Position numbers and translations under genes: made by a program
Assembly (NCBI GenBank): GCA_025355105.1
Contig: JANYAE010000126.1
Coordinates: 1-64,000, forward strand
Reading direction: 5' to 3'
Source of the DNA: Pseudomonadota bacterium
Lineage (GTDB): Bacteria; Pseudomonadota; Gammaproteobacteria; Steroidobacterales; Steroidobacteraceae
DNA: 64,000 nucleotides
In this document: positions 46,508 to 54,947 of the stretch, in pieces
Layout of the letters: each line of letters begins with the position of its first letter
Numbering within the stretch: the first letter of the stretch is position 1
The notes under the pieces: model-generated
The model's input: only the letters and a program-made list of their open reading frames with translations
Database searches by the model: none
What the model was told of the DNA's origin: nothing

Positions 46508-47612
46508 AGAGCTGCGTTTCGGTCAGGAAGGCGTCGTGGCCGTACGGCGAGTTGAGCTCGACATAGCCGGTGTCGATGCCCGCGGCGCGCAGTACCGAGG
46601 CGACGCGGCGTTGCTGCTCGACCGGGAACAAGAGGTCCTGCTCGACGCCGACCACCAGCGCCCGCTCGACCTTGAGGAAGGCCGCGGCGCGGGCCACGTC
46701 CGAGTCCGCGTGGGCGTGCACGACCGCGTCGCCGTCAGGCGTCGCGCCGTGCGCGCCGAAATCGAACAGGTCCATCGCGCGTGAGATCGTCCAGTACGCC
46801 CAGGGGTCAAACTGGCGCACGAACTTCTGCGCGACGTGCTCGAGCCAGCTCTCGACCTCGAATTCGGTCCCGGACGGATGGCCGGCGAAGGGCTCGCTCT
46901 GGTGGCGCGCGAAGCGCTTCTCGAGCAGCTCCGTGCCGACGTAGGAGAGGATGCCGATCTTGCGAGCCCAGCGCATCGCCTGCTCGACGCTCGCGCGGTC
47001 GGCGCCGCTGCGGAGCGCCGAGCCGACGATCTCGCGCTGCAGGCTGCGGGTCGCGATCGCCGATGCCGAGGCGGCCAGCGCTCCGGAAATCGACACCAGC
47101 GCGCGCGCCTTGCCGGGGAAGCACACGGCGTGCGCGAGCACCGTCATGCCGCCGAGCGCGGCGCCGATGACCGCAGCCAGCCGGTCGATGCCGAGCGCGT
47201 CGACCGCCGCCTGGCTGGCGCGGGCGATGTCCTCGACGCGCAGTTCCGGGAAGTCGGCGCCGTAGGCGCAGCCGGTGACCGGGTTCGGCGAGGCGGGTCC
47301 GGTTGAGCCGAAGCAGCTGCCGAGCGAGTTCACCGAGATCACGAAGAAGCGCTCGGTGTCGATCGCCCTGCCGGGGCCGATCATCGACTCCCACCAGCCG
47401 ACCGACAGGTCGTCGGCGTGCGAGCGGGCGTGCGCCGAGGCGGACAGCCCGGTGAACAGCAGCACGGCGTTGTCCCGGCCGGGCGCGAGCCGGCCGTAGG
47501 TCTCGACGGCGACCTCTGCCTCGACCAGCGTGCCGCCGGCCTGCAGCCGGAACGGGCTCGGCAGCGGCAGCCGGCGGGCGGTCGACGGCGAATCAGGGGG
47601 AAAGGCGCTCAT
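46419..47612 (-). CDS. MetX-family homoserine/serine O-acyltransferase with Ser-to-Ala at the nucleophile
   Basis: 397 residues with the MetX fold: [66 protein letters not shown] (D326) and SPYGHDAFL (H359). The nucleophile elbow, normally G-x-S-x-G, reads G150-A-A152-L-G. The catalytic serine is therefore alanine, while the Asp and His are kept. The [13 protein letters not shown] pattern resembles the serine O-succinyltransferase branch, which would suit the divergent cysK. The start is the internal ATG at 47612. As read it should be inactive or changed in function, unless the base is a sequencing error. Confidence 0.85.
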   Translation of the reverse strand: MSAFPPDSPSTARRLPLPSPFRLQAGGTLVEAEVAVETYGRLAPGRDNAVLLFTGLSASAHARSHADDLSVGWWESMIGPGRAIDTERFFVISVNSLGSCFGSTGPASPNPVTGCAYGADFPELRVEDIARASQAAVDALGIDRLAAVIGAALGGMTVLAHAVCFPGKARALVSISGALAASASAIATRSLQREIVGSALRSGADRASVEQAMRWARKIGILSYVGTELLEKRFARHQSEPFAGHPSGTEFEVESWLEHVAQKFVRQFDPWAYWTISRAMDLFDFGAHGATPDGDAVVHAHADSDVARAAAFLKVERALVVGVEQDLLFPVEQQRRVASVLRAAGIDTGYVELNSPYGHDAFLTETQLFTPVLAGFLQDRGSATSHRSRRAPDSLSR

Positions 47613-47758
47613 GACCGGATCTTCCGCCCAACCGCCGCCCCCGGCCACCCCCCTCCAAGAACAGATCGTTATGGCGCAAGATCCACCCGGCCGAAGCTGC
47701 TGGGCGGGCGCCGGCCTACACTCTTCGGCCTCACGGACAGCTGCACGGACACCCCAAA

Positions 47759-48712
47759 ATGGCCCTCTATAACAGCATTCTCGAGACGATCGGCCGGACG
47801 CCGATCGTCCGCATCAATCGTCTCGCGCCGAAGCACGTGACGATGTATGCCAAGGTGGAGTACTTCAATCCGGGCGGCTCGGTGAAGGACCGGCTGGCGA
47901 TCGGCATCATCGAGGATGCCGAGCGGCGCGGGCTGCTGAAGCCCGGCCAGACGATCGTCGAGGCCACCTCCGGCAACACCGGCATCGCGCTGGCGCTGGT
48001 GGCCGCCGCCAAGGGCTACCCGTTCGTCGCGGTGATGGTCGAGACCTTCTCGATCGAGCGCCGCAAGATCATGCGCGCCTTCGGCGCCAAGGTGATCCTG
48101 ACGCCGGCGGCCGAGCGCGGAACCGGCATGGTCAAGAAGGCCAAGGAGCTGGCCGAGAAGAACGGCTGGTTCCTCGCGCGCCAGTTCGAGAACGAGGCCA
48201 ATCCTGCCTACCACCGCCAGACCACCGGCCCGGAGATCCTGCTCGACTTCGCCGGCAAGCGGCTCGACTATTTCGTCTCGGGCTGGGGTACCGGCGGCAC
48301 CATGACCGGCGCCGGCCAGGTGCTGAAGCGCGCCCGGCCGGACCTCAAGGTCATCGCGACCGAGCCGGCCGGCGCGCGCCTGCTGGCCGGTGCCGAGTTC
48401 AAGCCGCACAAGATCCAGGGCTGGACGCCGGACTTCGTGCCGGCGGTGCTCGACCGCACGGTCTTCGACGACAACGTCCCGGTCACCGACGAGGAGTCGA
48501 TTGCGACCGCGCGGCTGCTCGCTCAGAAGGAAGGCCTGTTCGTCGGCATCTCCTCCGGCGGCACCTTCGCCGCCGCGCTCAAGGTCGCGGAGAAGGCGCC
48601 GGAAGGCAGCGTGATCCTCGCGGTGCTGCCGGATACCGGCGAGCGCTACCTGTCGACCGTACTGTTCGAGGGCGTGCCTGAGGGCTCGGACCCCGAGCCG
48701 GCGCTGCCGTAG
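47759..48712 (+). CDS. cysK: Cysteine synthase (O-acylserine sulfhydrylase)
   Basis: A 317-residue PLP enzyme of cysteine synthesis. PLP lysine K43 is in NPGGSVKDR, the substrate loop is EATSGNTGIALA, the phosphate loop is GWGTGGTMTG, and the serine-binding end SSGG is in GISSGGTF. The C-terminus is short, as in CysK rather than CysM, but the two are hard to separate by eye. It is divergent from the MetX-like gene with a 146-base shared promoter region, so an O-succinylserine or O-acetylserine route may be controlled together. Confidence 0.92.
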   Translation: MALYNSILETIGRTPIVRINRLAPKHVTMYAKVEYFNPGGSVKDRLAIGIIEDAERRGLLKPGQTIVEATSGNTGIALALVAAAKGYPFVAVMVETFSIERRKIMRAFGAKVILTPAAERGTGMVKKAKELAEKNGWFLARQFENEANPAYHRQTTGPEILLDFAGKRLDYFVSGWGTGGTMTGAGQVLKRARPDLKVIATEPAGARLLAGAEFKPHKIQGWTPDFVPAVLDRTVFDDNVPVTDEESIATARLLAQKEGLFVGISSGGTFAAALKVAEKAPEGSVILAVLPDTGERYLSTVLFEGVPEGSDPEPALP

Positions 48713-48730
48713 CGCGCGCCGCCGGCGGAC

Positions 48731-48756
48731 GACGCGCCGCTGGCCAGCGGCGCGTC
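48731..48756. terminator. 26-base perfect palindrome after cysK
   Basis: Two 13-base arms (left arm GACGCGCCGCTGG) abut without a spacer, 18 bases after the cysK stop. Like the other hairpins in this window it lacks a T-tract. By position it should end cysK transcription. Confidence 0.5.
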
Positions 48757-48835
48757 GCCACGGCCAAATACCCACCCGGTCAGGTCGGCGCGCTGGCGCC
48801 CGGCCAGCGATGCCGGTGCCGGCAGGTGAGGGTTC

Positions 48836-49204
48836 GTGAAGCTGCGCTACGACTGCTCGAAGTGTCCGGGCTACTGCTGCTCGTACGACCGCATCCCGAT
48901 CAGCGATTTTGACATCGCCCGGCTCGGCAAGCACTTCGGCGTCCCGGCGGCGACGGCACGCGAGCGCTACACCTACGCTAAGACGCACGACGGCGTCGAG
49001 GAGCGGCTGCTGCGCCATCACCGCGACCACGTCTACCCGTCGGTCTGCCAATTCTTCGATCGCGAGCAGCGCCGCTGCACGGTGTATGCGGCGCGACCGA
49101 ACGTCTGCCGCCGCTACCCCTCAGGCCCGCGCTGCGGCTACTACGAGTTCCTGAGCTTCGAGCGCGAGCAGCAGGGCGACGACGAGTTCGTGCCGCTCAG
49201 CTGA
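48836..49204 (+). CDS. YkgJ-type cysteine-cluster protein
   Basis: A 122-residue protein with eight cysteines in the order of the zinc/iron-chelating YkgJ family: CSKCPGYCC near the N-terminus, CQFFD with CTVY in the middle, and NVCRRYPSGPRCGYYEFL near the end. The family is thought to bind a metal cluster, function unknown. The GTG start has GGTGAGGG upstream. It is not co-oriented with its right-hand neighbour. Confidence 0.85.
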   Translation: MKLRYDCSKCPGYCCSYDRIPISDFDIARLGKHFGVPAATARERYTYAKTHDGVEERLLRHHRDHVYPSVCQFFDREQRRCTVYAARPNVCRRYPSGPRCGYYEFLSFEREQQGDDEFVPLS

Positions 49205-49220
49205 GGCGTCAGGCGGCGCC

Positions 49221-50102
49221 TCAGGCCGGCGCGTGGCGGTCGCCGAGCTGGATCACCGGTTGCGCCGGGCTCTCCGACAGCAGCACCGTCATCATGTTGA
49301 TGACCAGCGTCGCGCGCTCCGCCGGCGCCAGTGCGCCGATGTGGTCGGACTCCATGCGCGCCAGCGCGCCGGAGATCATGCCGAGCGCACCCTCGACCAT
49401 GCGCTCGCGCGCATGCACGATCGCCTCGGCCTGCTGCCGGCGCAGCATCACGTGGGCGATCTCCGCGGCGTAGGCGAGGTGGGTGATGCGCGCGTCGTCG
49501 ATCTCGACGCCGGCCACCGCCAGGTGCTGGCGCAGCGTCGCCGTCAGCAGCTTGGAGATGTCGCCGAAGTGGCTCCTCAGGCTGACCTCGCCCGGCGCCT
49601 GCGATTCGTACGGGTGGCTGCCGGCGACCTCGCGCAACGCCATCTCGCTCTGGATCTGCGTGTAGCTCTCGAAGCTGTCGACGTCGAAGACCGCCTGGCC
49701 GGTGTCGTGCACGTACCAGGTGATCACCGCCGCGATCTCGATCGGATTGCCGCGCTGGTCGTTGACCTTGAGGGTCGGCGTCGCGAAGTTGCGCACCCGC
49801 AGCGACACCTTGCGGCGCACGTAGAACGGGTTGACGAAAAAGAAGCCGTCCTTGCGCACCGTGCCGGCGTACTTGCCGAAGAACACCAGCACGGCGGCCT
49901 GGTTCGGCTCGAGCGTGAACAGGCCCCTCAGCAGCACGAAGGTGAGCGCGACGCCGATCACCGCCGGTGGCTCGCCGCGCACGACCAGCAGGAAGCCGCC
50001 GCCACCGAGCAGCAGGGCGAGCAGCAGACCGACCCAGCCACTGGTCGGGTGCTCGCGAGGGCGCTCCTCGGTGGGCTGGTGGCGTCGCTCGGGGTAGTTC
50101 AT
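49221..50102 (-). CDS. SPFH/Band-7 membrane protein
   Basis: A 293-residue prohibitin/stomatin-like protein. A short polar N-terminus is followed by two hydrophobic segments (WVGLLLALLLGGGGFLLVV; AVIGVALTFVLLRGLF). The SPFH domain starts LEPNQAAVLVFFGKYAGTVRKDGFFFVNPF and continues through IAAVITWYVHDTGQAVFDVD. A helical part (MLRRQQAEAIVHARERMVEGALGMI) ends the protein. Such proteins build membrane scaffolds that regulate proteases or lipid domains. The ATG has GGAG upstream. It follows DUF971 on the same strand after 26 bases. Confidence 0.88.
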   Translation of the reverse strand: MNYPERRHQPTEERPREHPTSGWVGLLLALLLGGGGFLLVVRGEPPAVIGVALTFVLLRGLFTLEPNQAAVLVFFGKYAGTVRKDGFFFVNPFYVRRKVSLRVRNFATPTLKVNDQRGNPIEIAAVITWYVHDTGQAVFDVDSFESYTQIQSEMALREVAGSHPYESQAPGEVSLRSHFGDISKLLTATLRQHLAVAGVEIDDARITHLAYAAEIAHVMLRRQQAEAIVHARERMVEGALGMISGALARMESDHIGALAPAERATLVINMMTVLLSESPAQPVIQLGDRHAPA

Positions 50103-50128
50103 CGTCGTTCTCCGGGCAGCACGGCGGT

Positions 50129-50524
50129 TCAGCCCGGCAGCCAGGGCTTGCGGACGTAGCCGATGCCGTCGAGCCGCTCGAGGTAGCGCGCCCACTTCTC
50201 GTCGAAGCGTGCGCCGAGTTCGCGCAGGTACTTCCAGGTGTAAAGGCCGGTATCGTGGCCGTCGTCGAACACCAGGCGCACCGCGTAGTGGCCGACCGGG
50301 TCGATGCGCACCACCGCCACCTGCTCCTTGGCGATCTGCAGCACGTCCTGGCCAGGGCCATGCCCCTGCACCTCGGCCGACGGCGAATGCGCTCTGAGGT
50401 ACTCGAAGCTGAGGGCATAGCGGGCGCCGTCGGCGAAGGCCACCTCGACGACCCGCGAGCGGCGCCGCAGGCGGATTTCGGTCGGCGGGTTGTCGCCAGA
50501 TGGCGTCAGTTGCGACGAGGACAT
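50129..50524 (-). CDS. DUF971-domain protein
   Basis: 131 residues. TEIRLRRRSRVVEVAFADGARYALSFEYLRAHSPSAEV, VRIDPVGHYAVRLVFDDGHDTGLYTWKYL and EKWARYLERL are the standard sequence of DUF971 proteins, related to the N-terminal domain of gamma-butyrobetaine hydroxylase and to iron-sulfur assembly factors. In many Gammaproteobacteria this gene directly follows hslU. Here the hslU relic lies about 1 kb away, beyond a barrel gene, so the ancestral order is still visible. Confidence 0.92.
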   Translation of the reverse strand: MSSSQLTPSGDNPPTEIRLRRRSRVVEVAFADGARYALSFEYLRAHSPSAEVQGHGPGQDVLQIAKEQVAVVRIDPVGHYAVRLVFDDGHDTGLYTWKYLRELGARFDEKWARYLERLDGIGYVRKPWLPG

Positions 50525-50617
50525 GGATTTGTGGTCTGGCGCGCGACAAGCGGGGTGCGGGATCGGCAAAATACTACCACTCGCGGCCGCGACGGCCTTA
50601 GGTTCGAGGCGCTCCCT

Positions 50618-51607
50618 ATGACGATCCGCACGCTGCTTCCCGCCCTCCTCGCGGCGCTCCTCCTGCTCGCGCAGGTGCCGGCGGCCGTCGCCGCGGCCGA
50701 CGACCCGGACGAGGACGAGGCCGAAGAGAAGGTCGACGCGCCCTGGTCGCTGGCGCTCGGCACGCAGGTTGACCAATTGAGTACGCGCGGCTTCACCGGC
50801 GAGCTCGGCCGCGAACTGACGCCGAACACGGCGCTGCGCCTCGCCGCCGATTCCACCGCCTACGATTCGACCAACCAGGCCGGCTTCAAGTCGAACGGCG
50901 TCGAACTCGGCGCGACGCACGACTTCGAGCGCTTTGCGATCCAGGGCGCGATCGCCCGCTGGCAGGACACCGACCTGGTCACGGCCAAGGAGCTCAAGCT
51001 CGACGGCGACTTCCGCTTCGAGCCGTGGTCGGTGGGTCTCAGGGCCGGCTACCGGCGCTCGACCTTCGATCCCTTCCACACCCCGGTCAGCGTCACGCTC
51101 AAGGACGGCACGGTGGTCGACGCCAACACCACCTCGCGCTGCAAGCTGAACAACACCGCGCTCGGCCTCGATGGCCGCTTCGAGGGCGACGTCTGGGGCG
51201 CGTACGCGACGCTGATGGAGTACCAGTACCAGGACGCGAAGTGCAGCGTGACGGCGCGCGGCAAGAACGCGCTGTCGCGCGCCGACCGGCTGCAGCTGCG
51301 CGACCTCAGCGCCGGCATTCTCGACCGGCTGTCGGTGGTGGCGACGCGCCGCATCGGCCGCCAGGAGACGCTGCTCGACTCGAGCCTCGACACCGGCGTC
51401 AGCTGGAAGCACGATGACCTGACCGTCAGCCTCGACTACTCGCACCAGAAGGATTTTTTCATCGGTGCGGCCTCGAACACCTACTCGGTGACCGGCACCG
51501 CCGATCTCGGCGACCACACCGGCGTCGACTGCACGCTCGGGGTGACGCGCGGCGGCGGCGTGACCAGTGGTGGCTTCGTCGGCTTCGCGCTACGCGCGAA
51601 GTTCTAG
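50618..51607 (+). CDS. Outer-membrane beta-barrel-like protein
   Basis: 329 residues. Signal peptide ([20 protein letters not shown]), a short acidic segment ([13 protein letters not shown]), then alternating amphipathic strands ([89 protein letters not shown]) and a C-terminal ALRAKF ending in phenylalanine, as in BAM-assembled barrels. About 12-14 strands are possible. The ligand is unknown. It was inserted between DUF971 and the decayed hslU on the opposite strand. Confidence 0.78.
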   Translation: MTIRTLLPALLAALLLLAQVPAAVAAADDPDEDEAEEKVDAPWSLALGTQVDQLSTRGFTGELGRELTPNTALRLAADSTAYDSTNQAGFKSNGVELGATHDFERFAIQGAIARWQDTDLVTAKELKLDGDFRFEPWSVGLRAGYRRSTFDPFHTPVSVTLKDGTVVDANTTSRCKLNNTALGLDGRFEGDVWGAYATLMEYQYQDAKCSVTARGKNALSRADRLQLRDLSAGILDRLSVVATRRIGRQETLLDSSLDTGVSWKHDDLTVSLDYSHQKDFFIGAASNTYSVTGTADLGDHTGVDCTLGVTRGGGVTSGGFVGFALRAKF

Positions 51608-51611
51608 CGCC

Positions 51612-51936
51612 CGACAGGATGTAGCGCGACAGGTCCTCGTCGCGCGCCAGCACGCCGAGCGTGCGCTCGACGTAGTCGGCGTCGACGCGCACGCGGCTGC
51701 CGCCGCGATCGACGGCCTCGAAGGACACGCCGTCGAGCAGCCCTCCATCACCGTGTGCAGGCGCCGCGTGCCGATGTTCTCGGTCTTCTGGTTGACCTCG
51801 AAGGCGACCTCGGCCAGGCGCCGCACGCCCTCGGGCAAGAACTCGACCTCGACCCCTTCGGTCGCGAGCAGCGCCTGGTACTGCCGGCACAGCGACGCGT
51901 CCGGCTCGGTCAGGACGCGGACGAAGTAGCCGGCCA
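51612..51936 (-). pseudogene. hslU: hslU relic (C-terminal fragment, frameshifted)
   Basis: Reads [20 protein letters not shown] then [19 protein letters not shown] and [17 protein letters not shown], which is the end of the HslU ATPase. One base is missing near 51742: the expected [11 protein letters not shown] becomes a shifted reading, then returns in the next frame with [24 protein letters not shown]. The stop after YIL is lost, and the N-terminal three quarters of HslU are absent. It is fused to the hslV relic by a deletion at about 51936. It cannot encode a functional unfoldase. Confidence 0.9.
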
Positions 51937-52298
51937 TATGAGTCGCCGTTGCCGGAGATGATCAGCGAGCGCTTCGCGTCGGTGACGCACAGCAGCGCCT
52001 CGAGTCGCCGCAGGCTGCGGTCGGTGCGTCAGTCCTTGGCGAGCTCGACCGCCGCGCGGGCCAGGTTGCCGTAGTTCTCGAGTTTGCCCTCGAAGCGCTC
52101 GAACAGCGTGAAGGCGTCGGCGGTGCCGCCGGCGAAGCCGGCCAGCACCTTGCCATCGTGCAGCCGCCGCACCTTGCGCGCGTTGCCCTTCATCACGGTG
52201 CTGCCGAGCGTGACCTGGCCGTCGCCGCCCATCGCGACGATGCCGCCGCGGCGCACGGCCTAGATGGTCGTGCCGTGCGCGTCGAAATGGCCGCTCAT
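51937..52298 (-). pseudogene. hslV: hslV relic (two stop codons, 3-prime end deleted)
   Basis: Begins MSGHFDAHGTTI, has TAG at codon 13 (52260-52262), continues [20 protein letters not shown] and [19 protein letters not shown] up to VELAKD, has TGA in place of Trp (52029-52031), then [13 protein letters not shown] and SLIISGNGD, where it runs into the hslU relic. The threonine protease HslV would be complete to about 170 residues. It sits between xerC and the hslU remnant, the ancestral position. Confidence 0.92.
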
Positions 52299-52347
52299 GC
52301 TGCTCCTCGTGGCGGTGGCAGTGGCGCAGGCACCCCGCGTGCCGCGC

Positions 52348-53328
52348 TCAACGCGTGCGGCGGCGCGCGCGCGGATGCGCCTCGTCGTAGATGCGCGCGA
52401 GGTGCTGGAAATCAAGATGCGTGTAGACCTGGGTCGTGGAGATGTTGGCGTGCCCGAGCAATTCCTGGACGCCGCGCAGGTCGTGGCTCGATTCGAGCAG
52501 GTGGGTCGCGAAGGAGTGCCGGAACAGGTGCGGGTGCACCTTGACGTCGAGCCCGTGGCGGCGCGCCCAGGCATCCACCCGCAGCTGCACCGCCCGCACG
52601 CCGAGTCGCCCGCCGTTGCGGCCGACGAACATAGCCCGCGCATCGACGGCGGCCAGCGCCGGACGCTCCCGCAACCAGCCGCGCAGCGCCGTCACGGCCT
52701 GCTTGCCGACCGGCACGATCCGCGTCTTGCCGCCCTTGCCGAGCACGCGCACGGTGCGGTCGGCGAGGTCGACGTCCGCCAGGTCGAGGCCGACGAGCTC
52801 CGCGAGCCTGAGGCCGCTTGAGTAGAAGAGCTCGAGCATCGCCCGGTCACGGGCGTCGAGACCGGCGAACTCCGGGCGTGCGGCTACCGGCGCGTCGAGC
52901 AGACGTGTCATGCGGTCAACGTCGAGCGCCTGCGGCAGGCGCTTGGCGCCCTTCGGCGCCCGGACCTCGATCGCCGGGCTGCGCTTCAGGATGCCCTCGC
53001 GGATCAGGTAGCCGAAGAAGGTCCGAAGCGCCGACAGCCGCCGCTGGATCGAGCGCGGTGCGAGCCCGCCGCGGTGCTCAGCGGCGGCGAAGTTGCGCAG
53101 GTGCTGCTCATCGAGCGCGCTCCAGCTCGTGAGCCGCGACCTGGCGCACCAGGCGACGAACGCCGCCAGGTCGCGCCGGTAGGCGGCACCGGTGTGGCGG
53201 CTGAGGCGCCGCTCGTTGCGCAGGCTGCCGAGGAAGCCGTCGATCAGCGCCAGCTCCGCGGCCGACCAGCCCGCCGCCGCGGGATCGGCCGGCGGCGCGG
53301 CTTCAGCTGGTGCGTTCCGGCGTGCCAT
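52348..53328 (-). CDS. xerC: Tyrosine recombinase XerC
   Basis: 326 residues. N-terminal core-binding domain (SAAELALIDGFLGSLRNERRLS...). The catalytic domain has LELFYSSGLRLAELVGLDLAD (first Arg), KGGKTRIVPVG (Lys), HLFRHSFATHLLES (His-x2-Arg), GHANISTTQVYTHLD with the nucleophile Tyr. XerC resolves chromosome dimers at dif with XerD. The ATG at 53328 is used (a TTG one codon upstream is possible); it overlaps the DUF484 stop by 26 bases. It lies in its usual place before hslV. Confidence 0.95.
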   Translation of the reverse strand: MARRNAPAEAAPPADPAAAGWSAAELALIDGFLGSLRNERRLSRHTGAAYRRDLAAFVAWCARSRLTSWSALDEQHLRNFAAAEHRGGLAPRSIQRRLSALRTFFGYLIREGILKRSPAIEVRAPKGAKRLPQALDVDRMTRLLDAPVAARPEFAGLDARDRAMLELFYSSGLRLAELVGLDLADVDLADRTVRVLGKGGKTRIVPVGKQAVTALRGWLRERPALAAVDARAMFVGRNGGRLGVRAVQLRVDAWARRHGLDVKVHPHLFRHSFATHLLESSHDLRGVQELLGHANISTTQVYTHLDFQHLARIYDEAHPRARRRTR

Positions 53329-54037
53329 CAAGTGCGATTGCGATGAGCTCGCCGATCCGCCCCAGGAACTCGGTGCTCATCGTCGGATTGAAATGGTCGG
53401 CGTCAGGCGAGGCGATCGCCAGCAGTCCCTGCGCGCCGCCCGGGCCGAGCGGCACGAGCGCGACCGAGCCGATCGCGATGTCGGCCGACGGGAACAGGTA
53501 GTCGCGCTGCGAATCGCGCATCCGCCCGCAGCGCGGCTTGCCCGAGCTGAACAGCGTGTCGAAGGTCTTGAGTCCCGGGTCGTCGGCCGCCACGACGCGC
53601 AGGCAGCGCGCGTCGACGTCGGCCAGCGCCGGCTCGCGGCGCGTCAGTACCAGCACGAACTCGCGAGCGCCGAAGTCCTCGCGCAGGCTGGACTCGATCG
53701 AGGCGAGGCGCAGTCGCGCGTCGCGCGCGTGCACCAGCCGGCAGGCGAGGCGGTGAATCTTCTCGGCCAGCGCGTCATTGGCGTGGCCGTTGTCGACCAG
53801 CGTCTTGAGCCGCAGCTCGGACTCGCGCACGCGCTCGCGCAGCACGTCAACCTGGCGTTCGACCAGCGACACGGTGGTGCCGTCGCCGCGCACGTGTGGC
53901 AGGCGCAGGCCGGCCAGCACCGCGGCGTGCCGCTCGAAGAAGTCGGGATGCTGCGCGAGGAACGTGGCCACCAGCGCCTCGTCCGGCGCCGCGCGCGGCG
54001 GCTTCTTGGCGTCGACCTTCACCTGCGGGTTCGTCAT
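53303..54037 (-). CDS. DUF484 (GAF-like) protein
   Basis: A 244-residue cytoplasmic protein. The N-terminal ALVATFLAQHPDFFERHAAVLAGLRLPH is the DUF484 hallmark. A coiled segment (SLVERQVDVLRERVRESELRLKTLVD) leads to a GAF-like domain ending LLAIASPDADHFNPTMSTEFLGRIGELIA. Function unknown; the gene is normally between dapF and xerC, as here. Its ATG overlaps the dapF stop by 4 bases. Confidence 0.93.
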   Translation of the reverse strand: MTNPQVKVDAKKPPRAAPDEALVATFLAQHPDFFERHAAVLAGLRLPHVRGDGTTVSLVERQVDVLRERVRESELRLKTLVDNGHANDALAEKIHRLACRLVHARDARLRLASIESSLREDFGAREFVLVLTRREPALADVDARCLRVVAADDPGLKTFDTLFSSGKPRCGRMRDSQRDYLFPSADIAIGSVALVPLGPGGAQGLLAIASPDADHFNPTMSTEFLGRIGELIAIALDGTPERTS

Positions 54038-54864
54038 ATGTCGATGTGTCCTTCGAAGACCGTTGCTGTGGGTCCAGTCAGCCAGATCAGCGCGCCGTCG
54101 CCCTGCCATTCGACGCCGAGCCGGCCGCCCGGCACGTCAACGTCGACCTCCGCGTCGAGCCAGCCGCGGCGGTGTCCGACCGCCACCGCAGCGCAGGCGC
54201 CGGTGCCGCAGGCGCTGGTCTCGCCGACGCCGCGCTCGAACACCCGCAGGCGCACGTGGCGACGGTTGACGACCTCGACGAACTCCACGTTGGTGCGGCG
54301 CGGGAACCGCCGGTGATTTTCTACCTGAGGACCGAGCCTGTCCACCGGCGCGTCGGCGACCGAGGTGACGCGCAGCACCGCGTGCGGGTTGCCGATCGAC
54401 ACCGCGCTGATCTCGAGTGTCTGCTCACCGACGGCCAGCGCGTAGGCAGGCGCCGCGACGGGGGCCTCGAACGGCAGCGCCGACGGCGTGAAGTCCGGAA
54501 CGCCCATTGCGACCGACACGAGGCCGTCGTCGCGCACACGCGCACGCACCGCTCCTGCCGGGCTATCGAGCAGCAGCTCGCCGGGGCCGCGGCCGAGGCG
54601 CCGGGCGACGAGTGCGGCGACGCAGCGCGCGCCATTGCCGCATTGCTCGACCTCGCCGCCGTCGGCGTTGAAGATGCGGTAGTAGCAGGCCGTATCGGCG
54701 CGCTGCGGCGGCTCGATCACCAGCGCCTGGTCGAAGCCAATGCCGGTACGGCGGTCGGCGAGCGCGCGCCACTGCGCCGGCTCCGGCAGCGGCCGGCCGC
54801 CGCCGGCGTCGACGACGACGAAGTCGTTGCCGAGGCCGTGCATCTTGGTGAAGTCGAGGTGCAT
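54034..54864 (-). CDS. dapF: Diaminopimelate epimerase
   Basis: A 276-residue enzyme that converts LL- to meso-diaminopimelate for lysine and peptidoglycan. It begins MHLDFTKMHGLGNDFVV. The two catalytic cysteines are C75 in EQCGNGARC and C219 in SACGTGAC. The start at 54864 fits the family N-terminus; the frame is open further upstream. It is first of the dapF-DUF484-xerC operon and divergent from the TPR gene. Confidence 0.97.
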   Translation of the reverse strand: MHLDFTKMHGLGNDFVVVDAGGGRPLPEPAQWRALADRRTGIGFDQALVIEPPQRADTACYYRIFNADGGEVEQCGNGARCVAALVARRLGRGPGELLLDSPAGAVRARVRDDGLVSVAMGVPDFTPSALPFEAPVAAPAYALAVGEQTLEISAVSIGNPHAVLRVTSVADAPVDRLGPQVENHRRFPRRTNVEFVEVVNRRHVRLRVFERGVGETSACGTGACAAVAVGHRRGWLDAEVDVDVPGGRLGVEWQGDGALIWLTGPTATVFEGHIDI

Positions 54865-54947
54865 GGCCGGGATCATAGCGCGCGTCGCTGGCGCGGTTAT
54901 CATGGGTCGCTGCGCCGCCCACCTTCCCACGACCACCGAGTGTGCCC

